Source of the DNA: Piezodorus guildinii
Taxonomy: Eukaryota > Arthropoda > Insecta > Hemiptera > Pentatomidae
Assembly (NCBI GenBank): GCA_023052935.1
Contig: CM041294.1
Location: 153,458,399 to 153,522,398 of the forward strand
DNA length: 64,000 nucleotides
Direction: 5' to 3'
Shown here: one piece after another, positions 22,742 to 34,700 of the stretch
How the letters are laid out: every line of letters starts with the position of its first letter
Numbering within the stretch: the first letter of the stretch is position 1
Position numbers and translations under genes: made by a program
Notes under the pieces: generated by a model
What the model was told of the DNA's origin: nothing
Seen by the model: the letters and a program-made list of their open reading frames with translations, nothing else
The model's database searches: none

Positions 22742-23134
22742 TTTAGTTAGTTTAATCAAAATCGTGAGCCATTTTTGAGTAAATCGTAAAAAGGTGCAAA
22801 ATGCATGGTATAAAGTACGACTTCCGGGCATCCAATCTTGATAAAAACGTTTTTGTAACATCCTGGGCATATAGTTGTCTTTCAAATATTAAGTTTCAGT
22901 TTCATAGGGCTTTTCGTTTACGCGCGGGAGTCACCACACACACCTTTTTGAGGGACTTAGTCATTCGTCTGGAATCCGACATCATCAGACTGGAACATCA
23001 TCCGACATCATCAACTGAACATCATCCGACATCATCAACTGGAACATCATCGACATCATCAGACTGAATCCGAAAATTCTCAGATCTCAATAATTTCCCT
23101 TACTATATATTTCATATATAGGCAAGTCAGAGTA
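22742..23134 (-). repeat. R900 repeat, partial, with internal minisatellite
   Basis: The terminal half of R900 is in minus orientation. Between about 22976 and 23066 the unit CATCATCAGACTGGAA or CATCATCCGACATCATCAAC is repeated several times, which is not present in the other copies. The adjoining 22398-22741 has three spaced copies of CTGAGTTATGGGCGTA. Confidence 0.7.
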
Positions 23135-23189
23135 AAAATAGGTCTAGTAGTTTCACAGATTTTTTATTTTTTAGACAGATGTATTTTGT

Positions 23190-23690
23190 TTTTAGTTTTT
23201 TTATAATATATTTTATTGTTTTTTACAACTGTATATACAAATACAATAATTAAAATGGCTGAATTACAATGACAGGCATGAATAGACATGTAAAGAATCT
23301 ACCCAGTGGTAGTACTTCAAAGTTCATTTCATGAGCAGGTCTCGAGGCCACCGTCTTTTCAGGCGCCTCAGAGGATTACCAAGAATAGATGTAGATGAGA
23401 GGTTACGGACAAGCGAGTTTGAGTGGGCAGGTAGTTTGGAATTAAAGGAGGTGTATCTATCGCGGGCCAATTCTGCAACCAGTGGGAAATTTAGGTCTCT
23501 ATGGATGAGTTTATTAGTTACAAAGTAAGGAGCATTGAGGATTTTTCGTAGGATTTTGGATTGCAAGGATTGGATGCGGGAGGATGTATTTTTTAAATTT
23601 ATTATTTGAGTTTTACATATCTTGAAAGGTAAGACCTCAAATGTTGAGGGAGCGTTCTTTCTTTTTCGTTTAAAAAGGCTCATCATTGAA
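23190..23690 (-). mobile_element. Jockey-like LINE 3' end, antisense
   Basis: An open minus-strand frame (23686-23324) encodes a LINE C-terminus: IQSLQSKILRKILNAPYFVT, RDLNFPLVAELA and the end LRRLKRRWPRDLLMK. The 3' UTR reaches a T-rich end near 23190. The sequence resembles those at 11176-11570 and 20378-20890. It lies 235 bp upstream of the homeobox exon. Confidence 0.8.
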
Positions 23691-23925
23691 AATAATAAAA
23701 CAAAATAATAAAAAATGTATAGTATTTTTTATTTTTTATCATTTTAATTAGTAAGATTTTAGTTTTAAATTAAAAAGTATTAACAGACAATGTCATTATC
23801 TTTTTATCATGGTAAAAGGCTGCTTTTCATTTTTAAAACTGAATGATAATTTTTAAAATAAGTAAATAATCCCAAAAGAGAAAGATAAATAGTTAATTGT
23901 TAATAGTTGTAATTTATTTTCTTAG

Positions 23926-24311
23926 TCCATGACCAAGAAGGATTGGGAACATGCCGGAGGAAAGAGAGGACATCATTCACAAAAGAACAATTGAACAGGC
24001 TAGAGGGTGAGTTCCAAAAATCTAACTACTTGACCAGGCTGCGGAGGTATGAAATAGCCGTCGCTCTCGATCTCACTGAACGCCAAGTAAGAATTATGGG
24101 CATAAAAACAAGCAAAATTATCATAAAGAAATGTTCAAAACAATAGTGTCCATTGATTATTATTTTAAATACATAAACAAAGTTGTTTCAGGTTAAAGTT
24201 TGGTTCCAGAATCGTAGAATGAAATCCAAAAGATTTAATTTAGAAATGCAAAGCAACATGGAAAAAACTTGTCAGGATTTAAACCAGCAAACCAATTTTA
24301 TTCAGTGTTAA
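23926..24311 (+). CDS. Mox/buttonless-type homeobox gene, last two exons (partial)
   Basis: Exon 23926-24086 follows a TTTTATTTTCTTAG acceptor and ends at a GTAAGAAT donor. Exon 24192-24311 follows TTGTTTCAG and ends at TAA. Together they encode a full homeodomain: F8, L16, F20, the helix 2 text [20 protein letters not shown], and helix 3 [11 protein letters not shown]. The intron sits between Q44 and V45, a classic homeobox intron position. The [20 protein letters not shown] segment is characteristic of Mox (MEOX) and Drosophila buttonless, transcription factors of mesodermal and midline glial cells. Residue 56, usually Trp in this family, is Ser. Only about 21 residues follow the homeodomain. 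The first exon enters with two bases of a split codon, so at least one upstream exon exists, but I cannot find it. Transposon remnants lie on both sides. Confidence 0.88.
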
Positions 24312-24393
24312 ACATAGTTTTAGGAATATGACATATATTCAGTTAAATGCAAACTTTTCAATTGACTGTTCATACATTACAATATAAGGAATA

Positions 24394-25250
24394 TCTGGCG
24401 TGGACAACACATGATGTTCATTTACATTGGTTATTAAAATCACTTTAAGAACTAATAAATAGAGTTCAAAAAGGTTTAAAGAAATATATTTAGTTCATTG
24501 GAAACATATGTTTTAGATTAAAGAATATAACAAGATAAAATTGCTATCAACAACAATCAGTAAGTTTTATCCGTTTTCACCACTCTCCATTGCATTTTAC
24601 AACTTTATGTATAAGATTATATCTTTCTAAAACCTTAAGCTTTCCAAGGGTATATTGTATTGTGTACATTGTATTGTATTGTGTATATTGTATTGTGTAC
24701 ATTGTATTGTGTACATTGTATTGTGTACATCTATATTACTGTTCTTATCTTCAAAAAAAAAAAAAAAAAAAAAATTACATTAAAATATTTATTCTCTTTT
24801 CTCCTTTAGTTGATTATCAAATTTGTTGAACTTGTCTAATTAAAATCTACAAAATTAAGGTTACTTTAGAGGAAGAAAATATGAATTATCAGCATTTAAG
24901 CTCTGTCAGACTATTTAAATCAGAATGAAACCTACATCATATCACGGCACATCAAATTTTACATCGATATAGTGAGGTTAATCAAAATCATTAGAGGCGT
25001 TGTGGAGAAAATCGTGTAAAGGTCTAAAATGCATGGTATAAAGTGGCTCATTTGGTACGCCGATTATGATGAAAGTGTTGCTGTAACATGCCAGGCATAT
25101 AGTTGTCTGGCCTTTTTGTTTTTGTGTTGGACTTCAACACACGGACACACAGACCTTTTTACGGTTATTTGGACTCAGGAGATCCTAGAATGTGTATTTC
25201 TGTTGAAAAATGGATTTTGAAAATTTTCATGATTGCAATACTTTCCCTTA
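24394..25250 (-). repeat. R900 repeat, near full length, with minisatellite
   Basis: This is a diverged R900 copy in minus orientation starting 83 bp after the homeobox stop codon. At 24655-24732 a 14-bp unit (GTACATTGTATTGT) is repeated about five times. An AATAAA at 24454-24459 inside the repeat could serve as the homeobox polyadenylation signal (inference). Confidence 0.75.
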
Positions 25251-25259
25251 CTTTAATAA

Positions 25260-25440
25260 TGATGGAGTTTTGTTGACCGTTGAGAAATTAGATGAGGAAG
25301 ATGGTTGGGGGTGCGGTCATAAATTAAAAACACACATTTAAAATAAGTGTTATTTTAATTATATGCCGACGTTTCGGCCTACAATGTGGGCCTTCATCAG
25401 GGTTGACTCGACATGAAGGCATTGCCTAAAGGAGTTGACT
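25260..25440 (-). repeat. Dispersed repeat carrying a second hammerhead-like core
   Basis: On the minus strand it reads CTGATGA (25400-25394), a stem II hairpin GGCCCACATTGTAGGCC (25392-25376), GAAAC (25375-25371) and GTC (25370-25368). It is followed by AT-rich text with an inverted repeat and a GACCGCACCCCCAACC-like end. Related end sequences occur at 34507 and 52189. Confidence 0.45.
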
Positions 25441-25730
25441 CATTGAGCATAATCTTCCAGATTGCAATAATTTGCCATGGAGAGTTTAACACAAATATGT
25501 AAATATAATAAATATATGTATCATAAATTATATCTGTTGTCTACATTACCTACTCTCATACACCATTTCAATAGATTATTAATTATAGTGCGAAAAGGTT
25601 ATTTAGTTTTATGTTTAGAGAAAAAACATTAAAGAATCTGTAGGAATTCAAGAGATATATTTTTCTTCTCTTTTTTTAATTAAAAAAAATTCCACAATGT
25701 TTATAAATATATACATATTTAATTATAAAA

Positions 25731-25736
25731 TTTATT
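25731..25736 (-). promoter_or_regulatory. Candidate polyadenylation signal of the NIFK-like gene
   Basis: AATAAA on the minus strand, 35 bases beyond the stop codon at 25771. It is the first canonical signal downstream. Confidence 0.5.
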
Positions 25737-25770
25737 TACATTCAAAATTATGATCTCATATCATCACACA

Positions 25771-28700
25771 TTATTGTTCATCTTCCTTTTCATCTTGAAC
25801 TGCATTTACCGCAGTGTCATTGACCTAGATAAAAAAAAAGAAGTTATTTTTATGGTCAATAATATTTAATTTTATAGCCATTTTCATGAATCAAAAGATA
25901 TTATATACTACACTTATCAAATATATCATTCAATACCTAGATGTTGGTCAGAGGAAGTTAAACTGAAATAATATAGTAAAAGAATATTTCACTCTTGCCA
26001 ACATTTGGGTTAACTTTATAGGACTTATATAATTTATAATTAATGAAAACCTCAATAATAATTAGCAATAGGGGAATAAAATTAAATATAATTTCAGCAT
26101 GTGTTATTTATATGGTATTTCAAAATGTGTAATTTATTTTATTGTAATTTTTAATATTTCCTAATTGAGATTTTCATACTTCATAGCTTATTATCACACA
26201 GACCTTCTGAACATGATGAACCATATTGTAACAATTTACTGCAAAAAAAAGTATTAAGATAGACAGACCGAATTAGATAACTCTGCCTGAGGTTTGTTTT
26301 GAACTTACAGACTTATTGTCAAATATTTATATTGTTTCCTTAAAGAAGACATATTATTTTTGTTTTGGAATATTTTAATTTTTTATCTGCAATATTTTTG
26401 TTATACTTTTCTATTTACATTCATAATTCAGTATTCTAATAATTATTTTCTATATGTTTAGCTCCTTACGTTTTATTTTATTTTTTTAAATCTCGGTCTA
26501 AATTTGTGTTATCAATTTAAATATCTATTGCTTCTCTTTCTGGCAGATACCAAGGACTTATAAACTATTAACATTTTTTGGATTAGCTCTGTTCTATGGT
26601 TATGACTAATATCCTTACTTCCTTGTATTCTGTTTTATGTTATGCTGTATTTTGCACATGTTATATTATTAGTATATTATTAAACACCTCCAAAAAAAAT
26701 GATAAAAAAATAAATGTAATTTCTTTTTTTTCAAAATGGTATATATGTATTTTATTTTATAATCTAGTTCAATTTTCAATATTTTTATTTGAAGTTGCTT
26801 TTAATTTATTGTTATTATCATTTGTTTGTAATTTGTATTGTTTTTTTTGTTTTTATACTCGAAGACTCTAAAGTGTTAATTTTAATATTCTTGTCATATT
26901 ATTCTTAAGGGACTAGTCCCAGAATAAATAAAGAATTTATTATTATTATTATTATTATTATTAAAATAATCTACACCTTAAATAGATATTAAAGATAATA
27001 AAGATATTTATTATGCAACTACCAAAAAATTGTTAGATTTAAGTACAAAAATTATTCTTTTTCTAACATTCCAATATTATAAAATACTCTCCAATACTCC
27101 AATACTCAGATCTTTTTTTTTTTTTTTAAACCATTTTTAATTTTTAATAATATAATCTGTATTCAGTAAACCTACAGGTATTAATAAGATACAGGATTCT
27201 AACTTCAATTGATTCTACTTAATAAAATAGAAATTGCATAATTATTTAGAATCTGATAGTGTTTATGATAAGGAATTGATTAAGTAGAGATTTGAACAAG
27301 TATATTATTTATTATTTAAATATGATAATGAATAAATTTTCTAAATGAAATTTATTTCAGATCCAGACATCTGAATATCGGGACCTAAATCAGTTTAAAT
27401 TTAACGGTATTATATTTGAAAACAGAATCTTTGATTTGGAAATAATTATACCGTTGATCTTGACCTTTGAGTACAAGCATTAATATCATGTTCTTTGTTT
27501 TCTTTTAGTAAAGACAAGCTTAAAGAAAATAACAGCAGCATTAAATGAATATTTGAAATATATCAATCTCATAAAAGCTTACCTCAAATTCATAGTCCAC
27601 TCCTAATTTTTCCAACTTTTGGTGAAGGGATTTTACTTTTAATAGACGCTTCTTCTTCCATTTCTTTATTTCATCTTTTGACAAATTCCTCATTTGCATG
27701 TTAAGATTTTCTTGCCTCCTCAAAGCAGCTTCTTTCATGTTATTTCTATCCCTTTTGAATACCCAAGGCCTCTGTAGCTCTGGTGGTATATATTGACCTA
27801 AATGTAAAATATGCATACAGTTACAAAAAAATAACGATTTAGAATTTTTTTTTTTTTAATTGTAAATTTGATGCATTACAAAATTTAAATTACATTTATA
27901 CCATCTAGACAACATAAAATGGATTAACTTTCAGTATTACTAAGATGTGTAAAATGAATTTTTATAAATTAAAAATCATAAATTCGAGGAGAAACAGAGC
28001 CGAACACTCCATAACTTTCAATCATTCAACCATAAGAAAAGACTCATCGCTGAATCCGTCCACATCCACCTCCAATCTAATCATGTCAATCACAAAACCA
28101 TAAAAAATGTATCTCCTCCACTTATAGCGACATATTAAACTCTATTAAGTAACATAGTTTCCCTTGTCCATTGCACTGAATACAATTTTTTGTTTATTTA
28201 TTGATTTGTTTTTATCTATTTTTTATGTATGCATTTATTTTTATAGATGTATTTCTTCATTTATAATTATGTATTTAAAAAATCCACACCCTTCTCTACA
28301 AAATGAGAGAAATCTATGGAACATAGTTACAAGGTCATTTTTTCACAATTTCTTCAATCAACATTTTTTAAAACAATGAGAGATTTTATCCAATTTTGTG
28401 AGCATTTTTTGAATGAACAGAAAGCACAAGCTCAATGGATGTATTCTTACAAGTAACCCTCATGAAGCAACTTGAACTCGTGTAAATGAGGCAGATTTCT
28501 AGTTATTTTATTTTACGTAAAAAAATTATAAGAAGAAAACTAAACTATAGAAAATAATTTCCTTACATTTTACAAGCCTGTTGAACATCAGGTAGTTGTT
28601 CATTGTCTCAGCAACGACCTCTGCGACTTCTTTGTGTTTGAACTCGACAAATGCATAACCTCGAGAATTACCAGACTAAAAAGTGATGATTAGATTAAAA

Positions 28701-31700
28701 TTATAATAAAAATAAAATAAAATGAGTAATTTGCAGTTAATAAAAGACATTATTATATTAAAATAACTTAAAACTCACTTTGCTAACAGGATGGTAAACT
28801 CCAGTAACCTCCCCAAACTGACTACAATACTTCTTCAGCTCTTTCTCATAGAAACCATGCGGGATGTGACTGAAATAGCAAACACCTTTCTCCAGGTTTG
28901 ATTGCAATTTCTTTTTAATCTGTGGCTGTTCAGAAATCAGTAGGGAAAAAAAATTATACAAAATCCAAACAATAATTTTAGAATAGAATAGAAAATAAAA
29001 TTTTTATTCTGGAACAGGGTCTCTTAAGAGCAACTGATATGTAAAATTAAGAAATACAATTTTTCTGGCCAAAATACCTAAGCATCATAATTAATTCTTA
29101 TTTACAATTATATAAGAAGAAAAAAGTACATAATAAAACAGAAGAGTTAAATAAATAATTTTTGATAAATAGACAAAACTAAAAATGAATTTATTAACCA
29201 AGTTAAATAGGAACAATAAATGATAATTTTCTTTTATTCGAAGTTTGATATTTGATTTGAAATATCAGTCTTATTGAGCGTCTGTCTGGGAAGAAAACAG
29301 GTATTGGACACGGTTGGGACATGAATGATAATAGAGAAGAAGTGAGGAGGATATGAGTAGGTAGGGAATTCCAGAGAGTAATAGAGTGGACATGAAAGAA
29401 ATGATCAAACGTTTTTGTTTTATCAGTAGAAATGAAGAGATCAGATTGGCACGACCGTATTTCAATGGAGTAGACTGAAAATTAAATCGCAAAATACTAT
29501 GAATATAGGGAGGTAGCTGGGAGTTGATGGTTTGGTAAAGGTATGATCCTAGGAAATATTGTCTGCAGGCGAATGGAAGGAGCCACTTTAACTCCCTGTA
29601 TAAATGGGTCAGACCTGTATCAGACTCTTCGGGGTAACGAGGATAAGTCTTAAAAATCTGGTGTGGGCAACACATGACTTTCACTTACCTCGACTTTTAT
29701 AACCTATTTAAAACTATTAAATATACTTCAATTTGAAAAATATTTAAAGTTGATTTCAATTAATGTGTATTCATTTTCGTTGGAAACATATTACTTAGAT
29801 CAATAATATAACTTTATTAAATTTTAATTAGTAATACGTTTCTTCTCTATTTGGCACTTTACATTACTCTAACAACTCTGTATATCAGATATTTTTTCTA
29901 AAATCTTTCTCTTTCCAATGGTATATTATATTACTGTTCTTATTATCAGTAAGCCAAAAATTATGTTAAAAATAATTTTGCACTTATCTGCTAGTAGGTC
30001 ATCAAATTCGTCCAACTTGTATATTTAGCCGTTCTTTATCAATGTCATTAAGATGATATGGTTAATCTTTTGGAATATGTAAAATTAAAGGTAGTTTAGA
30101 GGAATAAAATTTAAATTATCAGCATTTAAGCCCAATCAGACTACTTCAATCAGAATGAAACCTACATGATATTAAAGCCCATTAAATTTTACATCAATAT
30201 AGCGAGTTTAATCAAAATCGTAAAAGCTGCATTTGAGAAAATCGTAAAAAGGTGCAAAATGTGTGGTATAAAGTGGCTCTTCTGATTAGCCGATTTTTAT
30301 AAAAAATTTGCTGTAACATCTCAGGCGTATTGTTGTCTTAAATATGAAATTTCAATTTCGTACGATTATCGTATTGGAACTAGACTTACAACACACACAC
30401 ACACACACACACACACGGGGACACACAGACCTTTTTTCTGGACTTGGTCATGGACTCAGAAGATCCTAAAACGTGTGTTTCCTTCGAACACTGGAATTCG
30501 AAAATGTTCACGATCGCAATATTTTACTTACTATATATTTCATATATAGGTAAGGGAAAGTAAAAATATGTTCATTATTCGCTTCAGCCTATCCTCAAGC
30601 ATAGCCAACCACATACCACGCAGCAATAGTCAAATGGGGAGAGGGATAGGGAGTATCAGTGAAGATACAAGGAGCTTACCAATGAATAGTGGAAGATGAT
30701 GGGAGCAATAGAAAAGTTTTAGGGTACTTATTGTTCTTTGGGAGATTTGAGCGATTAGGTTTATCAGGAAAAGGTTTGGTCAATGGTATTACCCACATTT
30801 GGGGTGGCTTAGTTGGTTAGCGTGCATCGCCTACAGATGACTATAAACCTATGAAAAAAATAATTACGAGTTCTAGGCTCGGTGCTGAAGGGGTTTTTAT
30901 CTAGGCATTTATCCCCTGCCCTCACCCCCTGAGACTCCCGTATAGCCTTCAAAGGCGAGGTAGGGGAGAAGAAAAAAAAAAAAAATGTAATACCCCATTA
31001 TAAATAGGAAACTTATAACTGAATAAGGAAACTTTATATTAGGAAACTATCTATTCCATTAGCAACCAAGTGTGGATGGAATGTGTTTAATGAGAATAAT
31101 CATAACTACATCACAAACTCGCTTGCCTGTAATATAAATATATTTATATAAATGGGTTATAGATAAATGTTTAGGAAGAATGCCTGGTGATTTAAATGTT
31201 GAGCATATTGAATATTAAATAGTTGACCTTGTGATTATAATAGAGGATGAGTTTCAGATGTCGGTCAATAAATAATAAAAATAACAAAATACCATTTATT
31301 ATGTAAACAACCTTTCGATAAACATTCAGATCTTCCTCAGAACTAAAAAGTAATAAGATATAATGTAAGAGTTTGCAAAGCTGAGTTGGGTTTGTATCTT
31401 ATCACTGTTGGTCCCATGTTTTTTTGTTTTGTTTTTTTATACATATTGAATATTAAATATTTGATATTAAATAGTGTGATAATAATGAAGTGATGACAAT
31501 GTTGGGGGAGTACAATGTTGCATAAAAAAATATTTGTTCACTATTTTTGTAATCATTTATTGACTCACATCTGAAACTCATCCTCCATTATAATCACAAG
31601 GTCAACTATTTAATATTCAATATGACTGCCATTCAATCTTATCCTTAATTAAATGTTTATTAGTTATTTGATGATAATTGTAACACTAATTTGCACTTTT

Positions 31701-34700
31701 CTTTTCTTTTTATTTTTTGTTTAATGTAAAAATATAATTACTTTTCATTCAAGCGCTACTATCATTAAAATCTTGTTTAAAACTCGAAATATAAAAATGA
31801 TATTCTAATTATAAAACATTCGTTTCAAGTTTTGATTCTTTTGTGTCTCAAACATAACATACACTGATTAAAAATTGAAGGATTTGCTGCAAAAAAGAGA
31901 TAACACTAATTTAAAAAAAAAAAAATTAAAATAAATAAAATTATTAAATATCTAATCTTTTGGTGAAAGAGAAATGTATCTTGTATGAAATTTTACACAT
32001 TTTGTAAAACAGCCTACAAAATTGAATTAAAACCTCTAAACTCATCTTAAAAATTGGAGCTACCTCTTTTTTTGCAGCAAACCATTCAATTAAAAAAAAA
32101 ACAGTATCAAGTAATTTAATTTAGGTCTGATTGAGAGTTTTTATCATCATCAAGAATGTAAAAAACAGAAAACAAATATATAGAGAGAACCCAGACAACC
32201 TACTGATTGACTAAGGAACACAGCAATTTTTTAATTTAGCAGGCAGGTAACACCAGAAAATATTTAAAAGAAAAAAAACTTTATTTTCTGTGATAGTATC
32301 ATTTCACATATATGCCAGTGGCCCGCACTAGTCTGTCTAATCGGACTACACCTACCACGAGTATTTATTTCCGTATTCATGTTATACGTACTATCAGAAA
32401 TCCAAGGTTAAGATGAAGAAACCGAATGAGTGAGTCAAATAGCAAAATAAGCACTCACTAGACTGTTAGCAAACGTACAATTTTTATATAGGTCTAAACA
32501 GGCAATAATCAATAAAACTAAGCATAAATTTGAGCGCCAACTCACAGAGCAGACATTGAAAATTGGCACCATCGTGAACGTGTTAAAAATTAAAAAATAT
32601 CACTTTACGTTTCGAATAAAAATAAACAGTGATTAAACTAGAAGTTATTTACCTTGGATATTTTTTTAACTGGTTTCGCAAGTGTTTTAATATTACTTAT
32701 AGGGTTGATGTCTTTAATACTAGTAACTGATGACTTCCTCTTTGCCTTGGCTTTCCTTGGTTTGTTGACATTTTTTTGGTCCTTATCATCTAAAGAAACA
32801 GGACTGCTTTCACTTTCAGCCTGAAACACAAGTCATCTCAGCTGAAACATGAATAAAAGAAAACTGAATACATGGCACACACCACTGAGTATTACTTGTT
32901 TAAAACCATTCGAAACAACACCTTTGAACATTTAAATTGATATTAGAGCAGTAGAAAATCAACTAAGAATCAGTTCAATACAAAATAATAATCCATAAGC
33001 TGATACAACTATAAAAGCTTAGAAAATTAATCATTCGAAAAACATCTTTCATAAATGTCATAGTCTTATTTACATAATTACGCTTATCTTAACTTACATA
33101 TTTTAATTTAATAATAATGAATATTTCTAAATACTCATTTTAAATATATTTAGTGTTTTTTTTATTAATAATACGATTATTACTATATTTCTGACTTTGG
33201 TTTATTATTTTAATTTAATAATGAACCTTTGTAATCGACCAATAAAAAAATTACTCCCCTCAAAATATGAGAGTTTGTTCCAAGATGTGTTGAATCGGAA
33301 TAATGAATAAAAAAAAATCCGTATGCCATCCACGGCATTTCTCCGAAACTACTGGACCAATTTTTTTGAAATTCGCTACAAAAATACTAGGCTATGCAAC
33401 GATGATCCTACCACCTAGACGTTGATATCAGTTGATTATTTTTAAAATGGCGGCCGATTAAACATGATTTAATTCAATAACTCAGTTATTTTTGAAGGTA
33501 AAGACAAAATTGACCGGTGATTTCTAACCAAAAACCTGTGAATAATTATTTATAAGAGAAAAAATAAAAGAAAAAAAATGAAATTTTACACATAAATACG
33601 CTCATAACTCAGTTATTTTTGACGATGGAGAAAAGTATGTATAGAGTTTTAGAATCAGTAAAGCACGATAAAAAAATAATTAAAAAACAGGAAAAATGAA
33701 AAAAATTGAAATTTCAAAGAAAGAAAAGAACAAAAGATAGTAACACAGTCCTGTATAAATACTTTTGGATTATTTTTTTCAATAATAAACCTTTGTAATC
33801 AACCAAAAAAGCGTTGTTGTTTTTTTTCCTAATTGCACGACTTTATATAATGTTAATGCTTTCATAAATTCTACAGCCCAATTTTTTTTTTTTTTTTTTT
33901 TTTATTATTTTTATTTATAACTGTTAAAAATAAAAACAGAAAAATAATTTTAATGAGTGACTTAGTCCCTTGAGAATAACAAATATTTTACAATGATGTA
34001 GAACTACATATCAGACCAGGATACATTAAAAAATATCTAATTAATTAGAAATTTGTAAAGAAGAGAAGAATATTACAACATATTCTTCATATTTTTTCCA
34101 CCTATATCTCATAAATCTGTATGTTTTGTATAATATTGTCTATTTTCTGACCAGTACACTGTATGAGTTAGCTATATGACATATATAATAATATTATCAG
34201 CCTATAAAACGTTACAAAAAAATTATTAAAAATAGCAGAACAATAAAATCTTACCTTCACTTCTTCACTTTTTAATTTTTTAATTTGTACTTCAGACTTT
34301 CCAGATTTTATTTTTCTCTTGGTGCCTGTAAAATCATTAGCTTCTGCCTTATCTTTATTGACAATAGTTTTAGCTACGTTGGGAGCAATAACTTGTGGTT
34401 TCTTTTTAATGTCTGAAACGACTTTCTTCTCATTTTTCAGATTTTCAGCATTTTTAGTATTCTTTTGTTTTTCAAGCACTGTTTTCTCTATAACAGTTAA
34501 ATTAATGGAAGGAATTAGTCCGGGTTGCGGTCATTAAATGAAAAAACTAAATAGTTTCTACTATTTATTGATTTGCCAACGTTTCAACCCCCATTGTAGG
34601 TGGTGTTGTAGGCAAATGGAAATTGAGTTTGACTTAATGAATGTAAACAGAAAAATAAAAGTGTATGTTAAATCGTAATTGCATCACATTAAGTGAAATC

